The notes under the pieces are model-generated. The model made no database searches. It was not told the origin of the DNA and saw nothing but the letters and a program-made list of their open reading frames with translations. Shown here piece after piece: positions 6,704-13,548 of a stretch of DNA of 37,065 bases. This DNA is from an uncultured Bacilli bacterium (GTDB lineage: Bacteria; Bacillota_I; Bacilli_A; RF39; UBA660). Position numbers and translations under genes: made by a program. Numbering within the stretch: position 1 is the stretch's first letter; each line of letters starts with the position of its first letter. The DNA lies in assembly GCA_947629405.1 (NCBI GenBank), contig CANRDL010000009.1:1-37065 (forward strand), given 5' to 3'.

Positions 6704-7202
6704 CATCTTTTCTTGTATATAATACTGATACACATTCCTCATCTTCATTTTTAAATACAAAAAAGTCATGCCCTATTAAATCCATTTGTAATATTGCCTC
6801 TTGTTCGTCCATTGGCTTTGATTCTACATCTTTTCTTCTTACTATCTTATTTGTATTCTCTTCTTTCTCTTCAAAATTTAATACAAATTCATCTTCTTCA
6901 TAATTCTTATATTTATCTTTTAATCTTGTTTTATTCTTTCTTATTTGTCTTTCTAATTTATCTATTACTAAATCGGATGCTGCATATAAATCACTGTGAC
7001 TTTCTTCAGCTCTTAATGTGTATTTCTTTGTCGGTATTGTTACCTCTATTACTTGTTCTTTCCCTTTTATTTTTACTAATACATATGCTTCTATTTCTTC
7101 TGCTCTTTCTAAATATTTATCTAGTTTTGTTATCTTCTTTTCGATGTACTCTTTTATTGGCGCTGTTATCTTTATTTTCTCTCCTCGGATATTTACTTTC
7201 AT
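6675..7202 (-). CDS. hpf: Ribosome hibernation promoting factor, long form
   Basis: 175 aa from the ATG at 7202. The N-terminal domain (MKVNIRGEKIKITAPIKEYI...) is the S30AE/YfiA fold that occupies the tRNA and mRNA sites of the 30S subunit; the C-terminal domain (VRRKDVESKPMDEQEAILQMDLIGH...YGILNVK) dimerises ribosomes into 100S particles, as in long HPF of Gram-positives. The start is set by GGAGG 8 nt upstream; a further upstream in-frame ATG at 7223 overlaps the promoter -10 and cannot be used. secA follows, the usual neighbour. The gene sits between two terminators and so is a single-gene unit. Confidence 0.96.
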   Translation of the reverse strand: MKVNIRGEKIKITAPIKEYIEKKITKLDKYLERAEEIEAYVLVKIKGKEQVIEVTIPTKKYTLRAEESHSDLYAASDLVIDKLERQIRKNKTRLKDKYKNYEEDEFVLNFEEKEENTNKIVRRKDVESKPMDEQEAILQMDLIGHDFFVFKNEDEECVSVLYTRKDGSYGILNVK

Positions 7203-7221
7203 TTTCTTTTCCTCCATCTTC

Positions 7222-7227
7222 ATTATA
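7222..7227 (-). promoter_or_regulatory. Extended -10 promoter of hpf
   Basis: TGCTATAAT on the minus strand, directly after the csp terminator T run. No good -35 hexamer. Transcription would start around 7215, just ahead of the Shine-Dalgarno. Confidence 0.5.
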
Positions 7228-7246
7228 GCAAATTAATTTAAAAAAA

Positions 7247-7262
7247 ACTACTATATCGTAGT
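7247..7262 (-). terminator. Intrinsic terminator of the cold-shock gene
   Basis: ACTAC-GATATA-GTAGT followed by T8 on the minus strand, overlapping the last codons and stop of the gene. Confidence 0.7.
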
Positions 7263-7466
7263 CGTTTGTAGTTCTTTTACATCTACTGCTTGTAATCCTT
7301 TTTCTGTTTCAATAAGTTTGAATTCTACAGTCATACCTTCTTTTAATGTTTTATATCCTTCTTTTATTATTACTGAATAATGAACAAAGATATCTTCAAA
7401 ATCTTTACATTCGATAAAACCATATCCCTTTTCGTTATTGAACCATTTTACTCGGCCTTCTAACAT
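7251..7466 (-). CDS. csp: Cold-shock domain protein
   Basis: 71 aa, a single OB-fold cold-shock domain. RNP1 is seen as KGYGFIE and RNP2 as DIFVHYS, with the conserved KWFNNEKGYGF start. It binds single-stranded RNA/DNA and acts as an RNA chaperone or antiterminator. Start ATG 7466 after AAGGAGTGA. It has its own terminator and probably its own promoter in the 200-nt gap to its right, where I see no secure promoter. The C-terminus (QTTTI) is slightly longer than in CspA/CspB, otherwise ordinary. Confidence 0.95.
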   Translation of the reverse strand: MLEGRVKWFNNEKGYGFIECKDFEDIFVHYSVIIKEGYKTLKEGMTVEFKLIETEKGLQAVDVKELQTTTI

Positions 7467-7647
7467 TTCTTTTTCACTCCTTTCAACTTATCTTTATTTT
7501 AATTTTCTCTTCTTTTTTTATCAATATAAATCGTTCGTCAAATTACGACATTTCCACTAATAAAAAAAGTCAAACTGCAAACCTTTATAAGCTTTCAATC
7601 TGCATGTTTCAAGTTACATTATTTTTAGAGTAAAAAAGTATAAAAAA

Positions 7648-7668
7648 AGAAAACTTTAAAAGTTTTCT
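7648..7668 (-). terminator. Intrinsic terminator of the 7-TM/HTH gene
   Basis: Perfect 9-bp stem AGAAAACTT/AAGTTTTCT with a 3-nt loop and T7 on the minus strand; overlaps the stop codon of the upstream gene. Confidence 0.85.
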
Positions 7669-8911
7669 AATGGTTATTTAAAATATCTCTAACTTTTTTC
7701 TTTTGTTTCTTTATTGCTTCAACTGAATAATTATTTTTCATAGCTATCTGAACATCAGTTTTTCTTTCACAGTAATAATCTATCATTAATTGTGTATCAT
7801 ATTTATTTAAATTACAAATTTTACAATGGGCAATTAAGTCATCTTTAGGCATACCTCTATATAATTTAAATTCATTATATTTAACTAACAATGAAGTAAA
7901 GTATGATAATAATACACCTAAAATAATTGGAAATAGTAAAGAAATATTAATTGAAATACAAATACGAACTAAAACATAATAAACTAGATTACTTGTTATA
8001 AAGCAGGATGAAGCACTTTTCATATGAAAAGCCTTACCAAAAACCTTTTTATTCATCCAAAAAGCAAGAATTATAAATATACATTCTGGAAGACCATTAT
8101 TAAGTTTAGCCACAAATAATACTACAAATACTTGAAAAATATTCCAAAGCAAGAAAAGAAACAAATATAAACTTGTTTCAAATCTTTCTTTGCTACTATA
8201 AGACTTAATTTTATTTTTAGTCTTTAAAAATTTTGTTGGAAACTCTTTTAACTGCGTTTTTAATAAAATCAGTAGGCCCGAAAAACCACCAACTAAATTT
8301 GTCGCCCATAGTTCACTATCTCCTCTCATAAAATATAATTTATATAAAATAACCAACAATAATACATAATCCAAATTTAATAAAATACTTGTAATAAAGT
8401 TTGTATTTTCAATAATATTTATACTTCTCGTAAACGAAGAGATTATTTGAAATATTATATTGATGAATGCAAATATTATATAATTTTTAATTAATTTTTT
8501 TAAAGATAATTTTTTATCTGTTAAAAAGTTATTAATTATTATAATTGCTACACAAAGAAATAAAGTATCAAATATAGATCCAAATAAATTATTATGAATT
8601 AAAGAACTTAAAAAGTATCTTATAATATAATAAATAATTATTACTACAATAGGTACTAATTTTATTTTTTTATTATTACAATTACAAGTGATGGAAATTA
8701 TAATGTATGTATTAAAATAAAAAAATAACAGTGCAACAATTTTATTAAGATTATATTTGTTGATTAATTTATCAATTGATAAAATAACTGGGTTATTTAT
8801 GTCTAGACCAAAATAATCAAATCCAGCTATTTTTAGTATAAGCACAACGAAGAGTAAAAAAGTGTAAGTTAATAGTGTTCTACTTAAAATTTTATCCAAA
8901 TCCTTTTTCAT
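7667..8911 (-). CDS. Polytopic membrane protein with C-terminal helix-turn-helix
   Basis: 414 aa from ATG 8911, which has AGGT 5 nt upstream (an earlier in-frame TTG at 8923 has poor spacing). Residues 1-350 contain about ten hydrophobic segments with short loops; the last about 60 residues are soluble, beginning with HCKICNLNKYD and ending YCERKTDVQIAMKNNYSVEAIKKQKKKVRDIL. That tail has the shape of a sigma-region-4 or LuxR-type helix-turn-helix (recognition helix YSVEAIKKQKKKV). I know no named family for this layout. It may be a membrane-held transcription regulator or anti-sigma-like sensor. It has its own promoter and terminator, and lies downstream of the spoIIID/MreB-like pair. Confidence 0.7.
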   Translation of the reverse strand: MKKDLDKILSRTLLTYTFLLFVVLILKIAGFDYFGLDINNPVILSIDKLINKYNLNKIVALLFFYFNTYIIISITCNCNNKKIKLVPIVVIIIYYIIRYFLSSLIHNNLFGSIFDTLFLCVAIIIINNFLTDKKLSLKKLIKNYIIFAFINIIFQIISSFTRSINIIENTNFITSILLNLDYVLLLVILYKLYFMRGDSELWATNLVGGFSGLLILLKTQLKEFPTKFLKTKNKIKSYSSKERFETSLYLFLFLLWNIFQVFVVLFVAKLNNGLPECIFIILAFWMNKKVFGKAFHMKSASSCFITSNLVYYVLVRICISINISLLFPIILGVLLSYFTSLLVKYNEFKLYRGMPKDDLIAHCKICNLNKYDTQLMIDYYCERKTDVQIAMKNNYSVEAIKKQKKKVRDILNNH

Positions 8912-8953
8912 AATACCTGCCAACCTTCTTTTTTAAAGTTTCCCTATAGTAAA

Positions 8954-8983
8954 ATAATACCATATTTTGCCATTAATGTACAA
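8954..8983 (-). promoter_or_regulatory. Predicted promoter of the membrane/HTH gene
   Basis: TTGTAC (8983-8978), 18-nt spacer, TATTAT (8959-8954) with upstream TG, immediately after the terminator of the preceding gene. Confidence 0.5.
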
Positions 8984-9019
8984 AAAAATTATGCAATTTT
9001 TAAAAATAATTGCATAATT
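8982..9019 (-). terminator. Intrinsic terminator of the spoIIID/MreB-like unit
   Basis: Perfect 12-bp stem AATTATGCAATT/AATTGCATAATT with a 9-nt loop and T7 on the minus strand; it contains the last codons of the MreB-like gene. Confidence 0.9.
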
Positions 9020-9549
9020 AAATTTTTATTATATAATACTTCTATTTTTAACTTAGTTTTGATTGTATTAATTAGTGTTTCAATATCTTGATTATTGGAA
9101 AAAATAATTGCTGACTTGACATTATTATCTTTAATAAATTCATAAATTATCGATAAAAACATTGTATCAATTAAATAGTTTTGATTATTATAATACATTT
9201 CATAATAATCTTTGTTATAAAAAATAATTAATTTATTATTTAAATTTATATTATTGCTAATTAAATCTTTTATTTTTATAAAAGTTATTTTATTAAATTG
9301 AAGATCTTCAAATATATTTTTTATAACAAAAATATCACAATCATCTAAATTATTTGCAATAGCAATAATCAATTTATTATTTATAATACTTTTATTTAAC
9401 TTATTTTCTTTTACAATTTTTTCAATTTCTTTTTTTCCCTTTTCAAAATCAGTTATTTTACTTTTTTTTAAATATTTTAATTTGTATTTTTTTTCTTTCA
9501 AATAAATTGTATCATCATATATTACCATTACTAGTTCTTTTTTTTTCAT
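8989..9549 (-). CDS. Shrunken MreB/Mbl-like protein at the mbl locus
   Basis: 186 aa, directly after spoIIID, which is where B. subtilis has mbl. It begins VMVIYDDTIYLKEKK (compare the MreB start, strand-turn-strand DLGTANTLVY), has KLIIAIANNLDDCDIFVIKNIFEDLQFNKITFIK, which matches the MreB pattern of a strand, VPsgit, a helix, then GAkevyli, and ends KSAIIFSNNQDIETLINTIKTKLKIEVLYN, which matches the MreB block giiLTGGGAlLrGLd....tgiPV. All Gly and Asp nucleotide-binding residues are replaced and about half of the length is missing. It is therefore probably a relic or repurposed actin-fold protein that cannot bind ATP. Start ATG 9549 after AGGGTGA. Family call rests on synteny plus pattern. 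Confidence 0.55.
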   Translation of the reverse strand: MKKKELVMVIYDDTIYLKEKKYKLKYLKKSKITDFEKGKKEIEKIVKENKLNKSIINNKLIIAIANNLDDCDIFVIKNIFEDLQFNKITFIKIKDLISNNINLNNKLIIFYNKDYYEMYYNNQNYLIDTMFLSIIYEFIKDNNVKSAIIFSNNQDIETLINTIKTKLKIEVLYNKNLIMQLFLKIA

Positions 9550-9560
9550 AATTGTTCACC

Positions 9561-9812
9561 CTAAGAATTTAAATATTTTAATTTTGTTGATTCTCCACCC
9601 TTAATATGTCTCGTTTTAATATGTTCATCCATTATTAATTTTATTTTATTATATTTATTTATATCTATTATTTTTAATCTTTCATGTAAATCTTTATGAA
9701 TAGTACTTTTACTAATATTGAAAGTATTAGCTAAGGATCTAATTGTTTGTTTAGTATTTATAATATAATCGGCTTCTTCTATTACCCTTTTTTTAATTTC
9801 ACTGCTGATCAT
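9561..9812 (-). CDS. spoIIID: Sporulation transcription regulator SpoIIID
   Basis: 83 aa, family length. A helix-turn-helix is visible at TIRSLANTFNISKSTIHKDLHERL (residues about 23-46), followed by the conserved basic tail NKYNKIKLIMDEHIKTRHIKGGESTKLKY. SpoIIID acts in the mother cell, switching genes of the SigE and SigK regulons. Start ATG 9812 with GAGGTG. It lies 11 nt before the MreB-like gene and is separated from spoIIQ by a terminator. I see no secure SigE-type promoter in the 56-nt gap upstream. Confidence 0.95.
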   Translation of the reverse strand: MISSEIKKRVIEEADYIINTKQTIRSLANTFNISKSTIHKDLHERLKIIDINKYNKIKLIMDEHIKTRHIKGGESTKLKYLNS

Positions 9813-9861
9813 TTTTACACCTCAGTAAAATATATTTTTTTTAAAGGTAATATATTCTTTA

Positions 9862-9896
9862 AAAAGACTTATTCAGTAGTTTCTGATAAGTCTTTT
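9862..9896 (-). terminator. Intrinsic terminator of spoIIQ
   Basis: 11-bp stem AAAAGACTTAT/ATAAGTCTTTT and a short T run on the minus strand, overlapping the spoIIQ stop. Confidence 0.8.
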
Positions 9897-10525
9897 ATAT
9901 CCATCTCATAAAATTTTTCTGGATTCATTATTAATCCTTTATAGTAAACTTCAAATAATAATTCATTTTTATTTTGAGAATCTATCTTATTTTCGCCACT
10001 ATTACCAATTTTATCACCTTGTTTTACGGTATCTCCTTCTTGTACTTCGACATCACTTAATGATTCATAAACAGTTATTAAGTTGGCATTATGTTTTATT
10101 TCTACAACATTTCCAAGAATTTCATCAGTTTTAACTGAAGTAACTGTACCATCTAAAGGCGCTACAACTTCAAAAGGTTCATTATATTTATATAAAGTTC
10201 CCGTGTTTTGCATATAAGTATTTTCATAATATATTATTGATTTTTGTTGAGTTGCATCATCACTATCTTTATCATAAAATTTTTTAGCAATTTCTACCCC
10301 TTCATTGGTAAATGGTTTAATTATTTCTTCATTAACTATTTCGGTAACTGGTGATATGTCATCTTGATTTATAAATGCTCCTACCACATAATTATAAGAA
10401 AAATCATCATTGTTAGTTTTTCCTACAAAATTTGATATTAGTAGTCCTCCAACTACTATTATTGATAAACTAAAAACATAAGTTAACGGCATTACAAATT
10501 TTTTTAATTTTCTTTTTGGCTTCAC
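9869..10525 (-). CDS. spoIIQ: SpoIIQ, forespore M23-fold engulfment protein
   Basis: 218 aa from GTG 10525, chosen because AGGAGAGTGA sits just upstream (an in-frame TTG at 10558 has no site). A basic N-terminus (KPKRKLKKF) is followed by one membrane helix (PLTYVFSLSIIVVGGLLISNF) and a LytM/M23 domain: PLDGTVTSV, GNVVEIKHNANLITVYESL, VQEGDTVKQGDKIGNSG and LLFEVYYKG. The usual HxH of active M23 peptidases is LLF here, so it should be inactive, as for SpoIIQ of Bacillus. It pairs with SpoIIIAH across the septum. Follows spoIID, the expected order. Confidence 0.9.
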   Translation of the reverse strand: MKPKRKLKKFVMPLTYVFSLSIIVVGGLLISNFVGKTNNDDFSYNYVVGAFINQDDISPVTEIVNEEIIKPFTNEGVEIAKKFYDKDSDDATQQKSIIYYENTYMQNTGTLYKYNEPFEVVAPLDGTVTSVKTDEILGNVVEIKHNANLITVYESLSDVEVQEGDTVKQGDKIGNSGENKIDSQNKNELLFEVYYKGLIMNPEKFYEMDIKDLSETTE

Positions 10526-10573
10526 TTTAATCACTCTCCTAATTAAAGTATTAACCAAAAATTGTTAATTATA

Positions 10574-11509
10574 CTAAATATTTTCTATTTTTATACCTTG
10601 ATAATATTTTTTTAATATTTGTTCATAACTATAACCTTGCTTAGCTAAAACTTCTGCTCCATATTGACTCATACCTACACCATGGCCATATCCTCTTGTG
10701 GTAATTGTAATATTATTGTTTATTTTTATATCAAAATCAGTCGACTTTAATGTTAATAACTTCCTAAAATCTGTTCCTTTAAAATAGTTATCATTTATTT
10801 TTAAGGATAAAACTCGATTAGTCTGATCTTTTTCTATATCTTCTATTTTTATATTATTACAATTACTAAGTTTTAATTTATTACAAAATTCCGTTTTGGA
10901 AAAAGAAACAGTATTTATATAATTTTTATAACTCGATTCTTCTGATTCTACGGATTTTAAATACGGAAGATTTCCTCCAAAAACATTTTGAACATCTTCT
11001 GTATAACCATTACTTACAGCAAAATAAAAAGCTTTAATTGTTTTTCCATTATATTTCATTACTTTGTTTTCGGTACTTTTTACCGCACTTTCGATTTTTT
11101 TATAGTATTCATCATATCTGTCCTGCCATTTTTCTTGCATTTTATCATTTGTTAAATATACTTGATTGTCTGTACCATCAGTTAAATTATAATTACTATT
11201 TTCTTCCATATAATTTATTACATAACTTCTTGAAGCAATTGCTTGGGATTGTAAAGCCGAAAAAGAATAAGATGCCGGCATTTCTCCTGCTACTACACCA
11301 ATAATATAATTTTCTAAATCTAAATCTAATTTTTCATTTTTTCCTTCTAAATTAACACTTACAGTTATAGATTTTTTTTCTTCCTTTTTAACATTTTCTG
11401 TTTCTTTATTTTTGGGCAAATTAAAATCAGTTTTCGATTTTCGAAAACTGCTTATTATAGTAAATGGTAATAAAATAATAACTACGGCGAGTAATATTTT
11501 ATTTTTCAT
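10574..11509 (-). CDS. spoIID: SpoIID lytic transglycosylase for engulfment
   Basis: 311 aa. N-terminal membrane anchor (KILLAVVIILLPFTIISSF), then the SpoIID/LytB domain with LENYIIGVVAGEMPASYSFSALQSQA (catalytic Glu76 in AGEMP), and the C-terminal GYGHGVGMSQYGAEVLAKQGYSYEQILKKYYQG. It cuts peptidoglycan glycan strands so that the mother-cell membrane can move around the forespore, together with SpoIIP and SpoIIM (neither is in the window). Start ATG 11509 with TAGGAGA. ywzB ends 8 nt upstream. Confidence 0.95.
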   Translation of the reverse strand: MKNKILLAVVIILLPFTIISSFRKSKTDFNLPKNKETENVKKEEKKSITVSVNLEGKNEKLDLDLENYIIGVVAGEMPASYSFSALQSQAIASRSYVINYMEENSNYNLTDGTDNQVYLTNDKMQEKWQDRYDEYYKKIESAVKSTENKVMKYNGKTIKAFYFAVSNGYTEDVQNVFGGNLPYLKSVESEESSYKNYINTVSFSKTEFCNKLKLSNCNNIKIEDIEKDQTNRVLSLKINDNYFKGTDFRKLLTLKSTDFDIKINNNITITTRGYGHGVGMSQYGAEVLAKQGYSYEQILKKYYQGIKIENI

Positions 11510-11517
11510 AATTTCTC

Positions 11518-11718
11518 CTATTTTATAATTTTACTAACTTCTAAAAAATCTGTTATACAATTAGTTAATAAATATCCCATAATAAATGATAAAATAATTA
11601 CTAATAATCTAGCTTCCACAACTTTATTTGTCTTTATAATTTTATCAAAATTAATTCCCGTTAAAGTATATGCTGATAAAAATATAAAAATTACATATAA
11701 AAATACTTTTATATTCAT
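11518..11718 (-). CDS. ywzB: DUF1146 small membrane protein, YwzB homologue
   Basis: 66 aa, two hydrophobic helices (VFLYVIFIFLSAYTLTGI and LLVIILSFIMGYLLTNCITDFL) separated by NFDKIIKTNKVVEAR. The pattern Y.L.GIN.dK..K.nkv.eARLL is the DUF1146 signature; in B. subtilis ywzB lies beside murAA and spoIID, which fits. Function unknown. The ATG overlaps the rpiB stop as ATGA, and a GAGGAT site lies inside the rpiB end, so the two are translationally coupled. Confidence 0.85.
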   Translation of the reverse strand: MNIKVFLYVIFIFLSAYTLTGINFDKIIKTNKVVEARLLVIILSFIMGYLLTNCITDFLEVSKIIK

Positions 11719-12155
11719 TTTTGATCCTCATAATTAGTAATTTTATTTATTCTTCTTAAATGTCTTTCTTCATTAGAAAAAGGAGTTTCTAAAAAAGTCT
11801 TTATTATGGCAAATATATTTTCAAGTGGCAAAGATGTAGAAAAAGAAAGAGCGTTAGCATCATTATCTAATCTTGTAAATTTAGCCTCATTTATATTTTC
11901 AGCATGAGCACATCTTACATGTTTTATTTTATTTAAAGAAATACTCATTCCAATTCCTGTGTTACACATGGCAATTCCAAAATTTATTTTTTTTCCAATA
12001 TCTTCCCCCATTTTAAAAGCAATATCAGGATAATCAACTGGTTTATTATCATAAGAACCATAATCAATTACATCATAATTTAAATTTTTTAAATAATTAA
12101 TTATTTTGTTTTTAATTTCCACCCCATGATGGTCACAGCAAATACCTATTTTCAT
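11715..12155 (-). CDS. rpiB: Ribose-5-phosphate isomerase B
   Basis: 146 aa. It interconverts ribose 5-phosphate and ribulose 5-phosphate in the pentose phosphate pathway. Seen: IGICCDHHGVEIKNKI at the start, the anion-hole and catalytic Cys loop AMCNTGIGMSISLNK, and VRCAHAENINEAKFTRLDNDANALSFS. The last replaces the usual R-x-H-N-x-A-N with RLDNDAN, a mild change. Start ATG 12155 with GGTGATAG. Ends in TGA, which shows that TGA is a stop here. In B. subtilis the homologue (ywlF) is in the same neighbourhood, near mntP and spoIIR. Confidence 0.92.
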   Translation of the reverse strand: MKIGICCDHHGVEIKNKIINYLKNLNYDVIDYGSYDNKPVDYPDIAFKMGEDIGKKINFGIAMCNTGIGMSISLNKIKHVRCAHAENINEAKFTRLDNDANALSFSTSLPLENIFAIIKTFLETPFSNEERHLRRINKITNYEDQK

Positions 12156-12186
12156 AATCTATCACCAAAAATATTGTACCAAAAAA

Positions 12187-12210
12187 AATAAACACTGTTA
12201 AGTATTTATT
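12187..12210 (-). terminator. Intrinsic terminator of rpmE
   Basis: AATAAATAC/GTGTTTATT (one G-T pair), T8 on the minus strand; overlaps the rpmE stop. Confidence 0.65.
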
Positions 12211-12412
12211 TATTATTTAAATTATATTTACGATTAAATTTATCTACAGCACCAGTCTTTTTGTGTGTTCCTTGTTTTCCAGTATAGAAAGGATGACATT
12301 TGCTACAAACTTCAACTTGAATATTTTCTTTTGTAGAAGTTACTTTAAAAGTTGCTCCACAAGCACAAGTTGCAGTAGTTTCTTTCATTTCTGGATGCAA
12401 ATTTTTTTTCAT
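12206..12412 (-). CDS. rpmE: Ribosomal protein bL31, zinc-binding type
   Basis: 68 aa from ATG 12412, set by GGGAGG 8 nt upstream. [22 protein letters not shown] and [13 protein letters not shown] give the zinc ribbon with the four cysteines of the C+ form, so it needs zinc, unlike the zinc-free paralogue made under starvation. Single-gene unit with its own promoter and terminator. Confidence 0.97.
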   Translation of the reverse strand: MKKNLHPEMKETTATCACGATFKVTSTKENIQVEVCSKCHPFYTGKQGTHKKTGAVDKFNRKYNLNNK

Positions 12413-12468
12413 AATTTTTCCTCCCGCCATAATTATATTTCAAATCATAGTATTCACATGACTTAGTT

Positions 12469-12496
12469 ATTATAACATAAATTTATAATAATGCAA
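12469..12496 (-). promoter_or_regulatory. Predicted rpmE promoter
   Basis: TTGCAT (12496-12491), 16-nt spacer, TATAAT (12474-12469) in the context ATGTTATAAT, the same extended -10 seen before the genes at 26606 and 29419. The leader of about 50 nt shows no clear fold. Confidence 0.6.
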
Positions 12497-12497
12497 A

Positions 12498-13490
12498 TTA
12501 ATTTCGAGAAAGCCCTAAACGCTCTTTCATAACTTCATATTTTTCTTTAGCTAATTTAATAGATTTCTCTATTCCTTTATTTAAAATCTTTTCTAGTTCT
12601 TCACTATTTATTAATTGATTATACTTCTCTTGGATTTTTTCTATGTGATTTGCTGTTAACTCAGCAACATATTTTTTAAATTCACCATAACCAACATTTT
12701 TAAATTTTTCTTCAAGCTCAGCAATTGATAAATCTCCTAAAGATGTAGCAATATTTAATAAATTAGATATTCCCGGTTTATTTTCCATATCATATTTAAT
12801 AATATTATCACTATCAGTTGTTGCTCTCATTATTTTTTTAGTTATTTCTTCTTTGCTATCAAACATTCCTATTACACCAGCTGGACTATCTTCAGATTTA
12901 CTCATTTTTTTAGAAGGATCTTTTAAATCTTTTATTTTAACTCCTTCAGTTGTTGTCAGTGGTTCAGGTAAAACAAAAGTTTCACCATATTTTTTATTAA
13001 ATCTTTCCGCAATATTTCTGGCTAATTCTACATGTTGCTTTTGGTCAATACCAACTGGAACATAATCTGAATCACAATATAAAATATCGGCCGCCATTAA
13101 TATTGGATAAGTAAGTAGTCCAACCGAAAAATTAGCATTATTTTTACTTTTTTCTTTAAACTGAATCATTCTAGATGCTTCTCCATAGCTTGTGCTACAC
13201 TCAAGTAAATATGATATTGCTGGAATATATTCATTTTCTGATTGAATATAAATCGTACTTTTATTTGGATCAATACCACAGGCAATATACATAGCAATAA
13301 ATTTCTTAATTCTTTCTTTTAACTCTTTAGGATCCTGGGGAATAGTTAAAGCATGTAAATCAGCAACAAATATATATGATTCATATTCATTTTGTAATTT
13401 AACCATTTGTTTTATTGCTCCAATGTAATTACCTAAAGTAACTTCACCAGTTGGTTTAATACCAGTTAATACTCTCTTTTTTTCTTTCAT
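12498..13490 (-). CDS. trpS: Tryptophanyl-tRNA synthetase
   Basis: 330 aa, standard length for class Ic TrpRS. The HIGH-like motif is TLGNYIG after GIKPTGEV, and KMSKS is seen in KKMSKSEDSPAG. VGLLTYPILMAADILY and VPVGIDQKQHVELARNIA are typical binding-site segments. Start ATG 13490 with GGAGG. The gap to the next gene upstream is only 58 nt, so there is no room for a T-box leader, and none is seen. Confidence 0.98.
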   Translation of the reverse strand: MKEKKRVLTGIKPTGEVTLGNYIGAIKQMVKLQNEYESYIFVADLHALTIPQDPKELKERIKKFIAMYIACGIDPNKSTIYIQSENEYIPAISYLLECSTSYGEASRMIQFKEKSKNNANFSVGLLTYPILMAADILYCDSDYVPVGIDQKQHVELARNIAERFNKKYGETFVLPEPLTTTEGVKIKDLKDPSKKMSKSEDSPAGVIGMFDSKEEITKKIMRATTDSDNIIKYDMENKPGISNLLNIATSLGDLSIAELEEKFKNVGYGEFKKYVAELTANHIEKIQEKYNQLINSEELEKILNKGIEKSIKLAKEKYEVMKERLGLSRN

Positions 13491-13548
13491 AATAGTTAGC
13501 CTCCAAAAATATTTAAATATTATAAATTTCTAATAATTAAATGTCAAC

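Noticed and set aside
6794-7228. Plus-strand leucine-rich ORF over hpf
   Set aside because: Shadow of the AT-rich coding strand of hpf; no ribosome site and no family resemblance.
13491-13548. T-box leader for trpS (and likewise for argS)
   Set aside because: The gaps are 58 nt and 14 nt, far too short, and no AGGGTGG-type motif is present.
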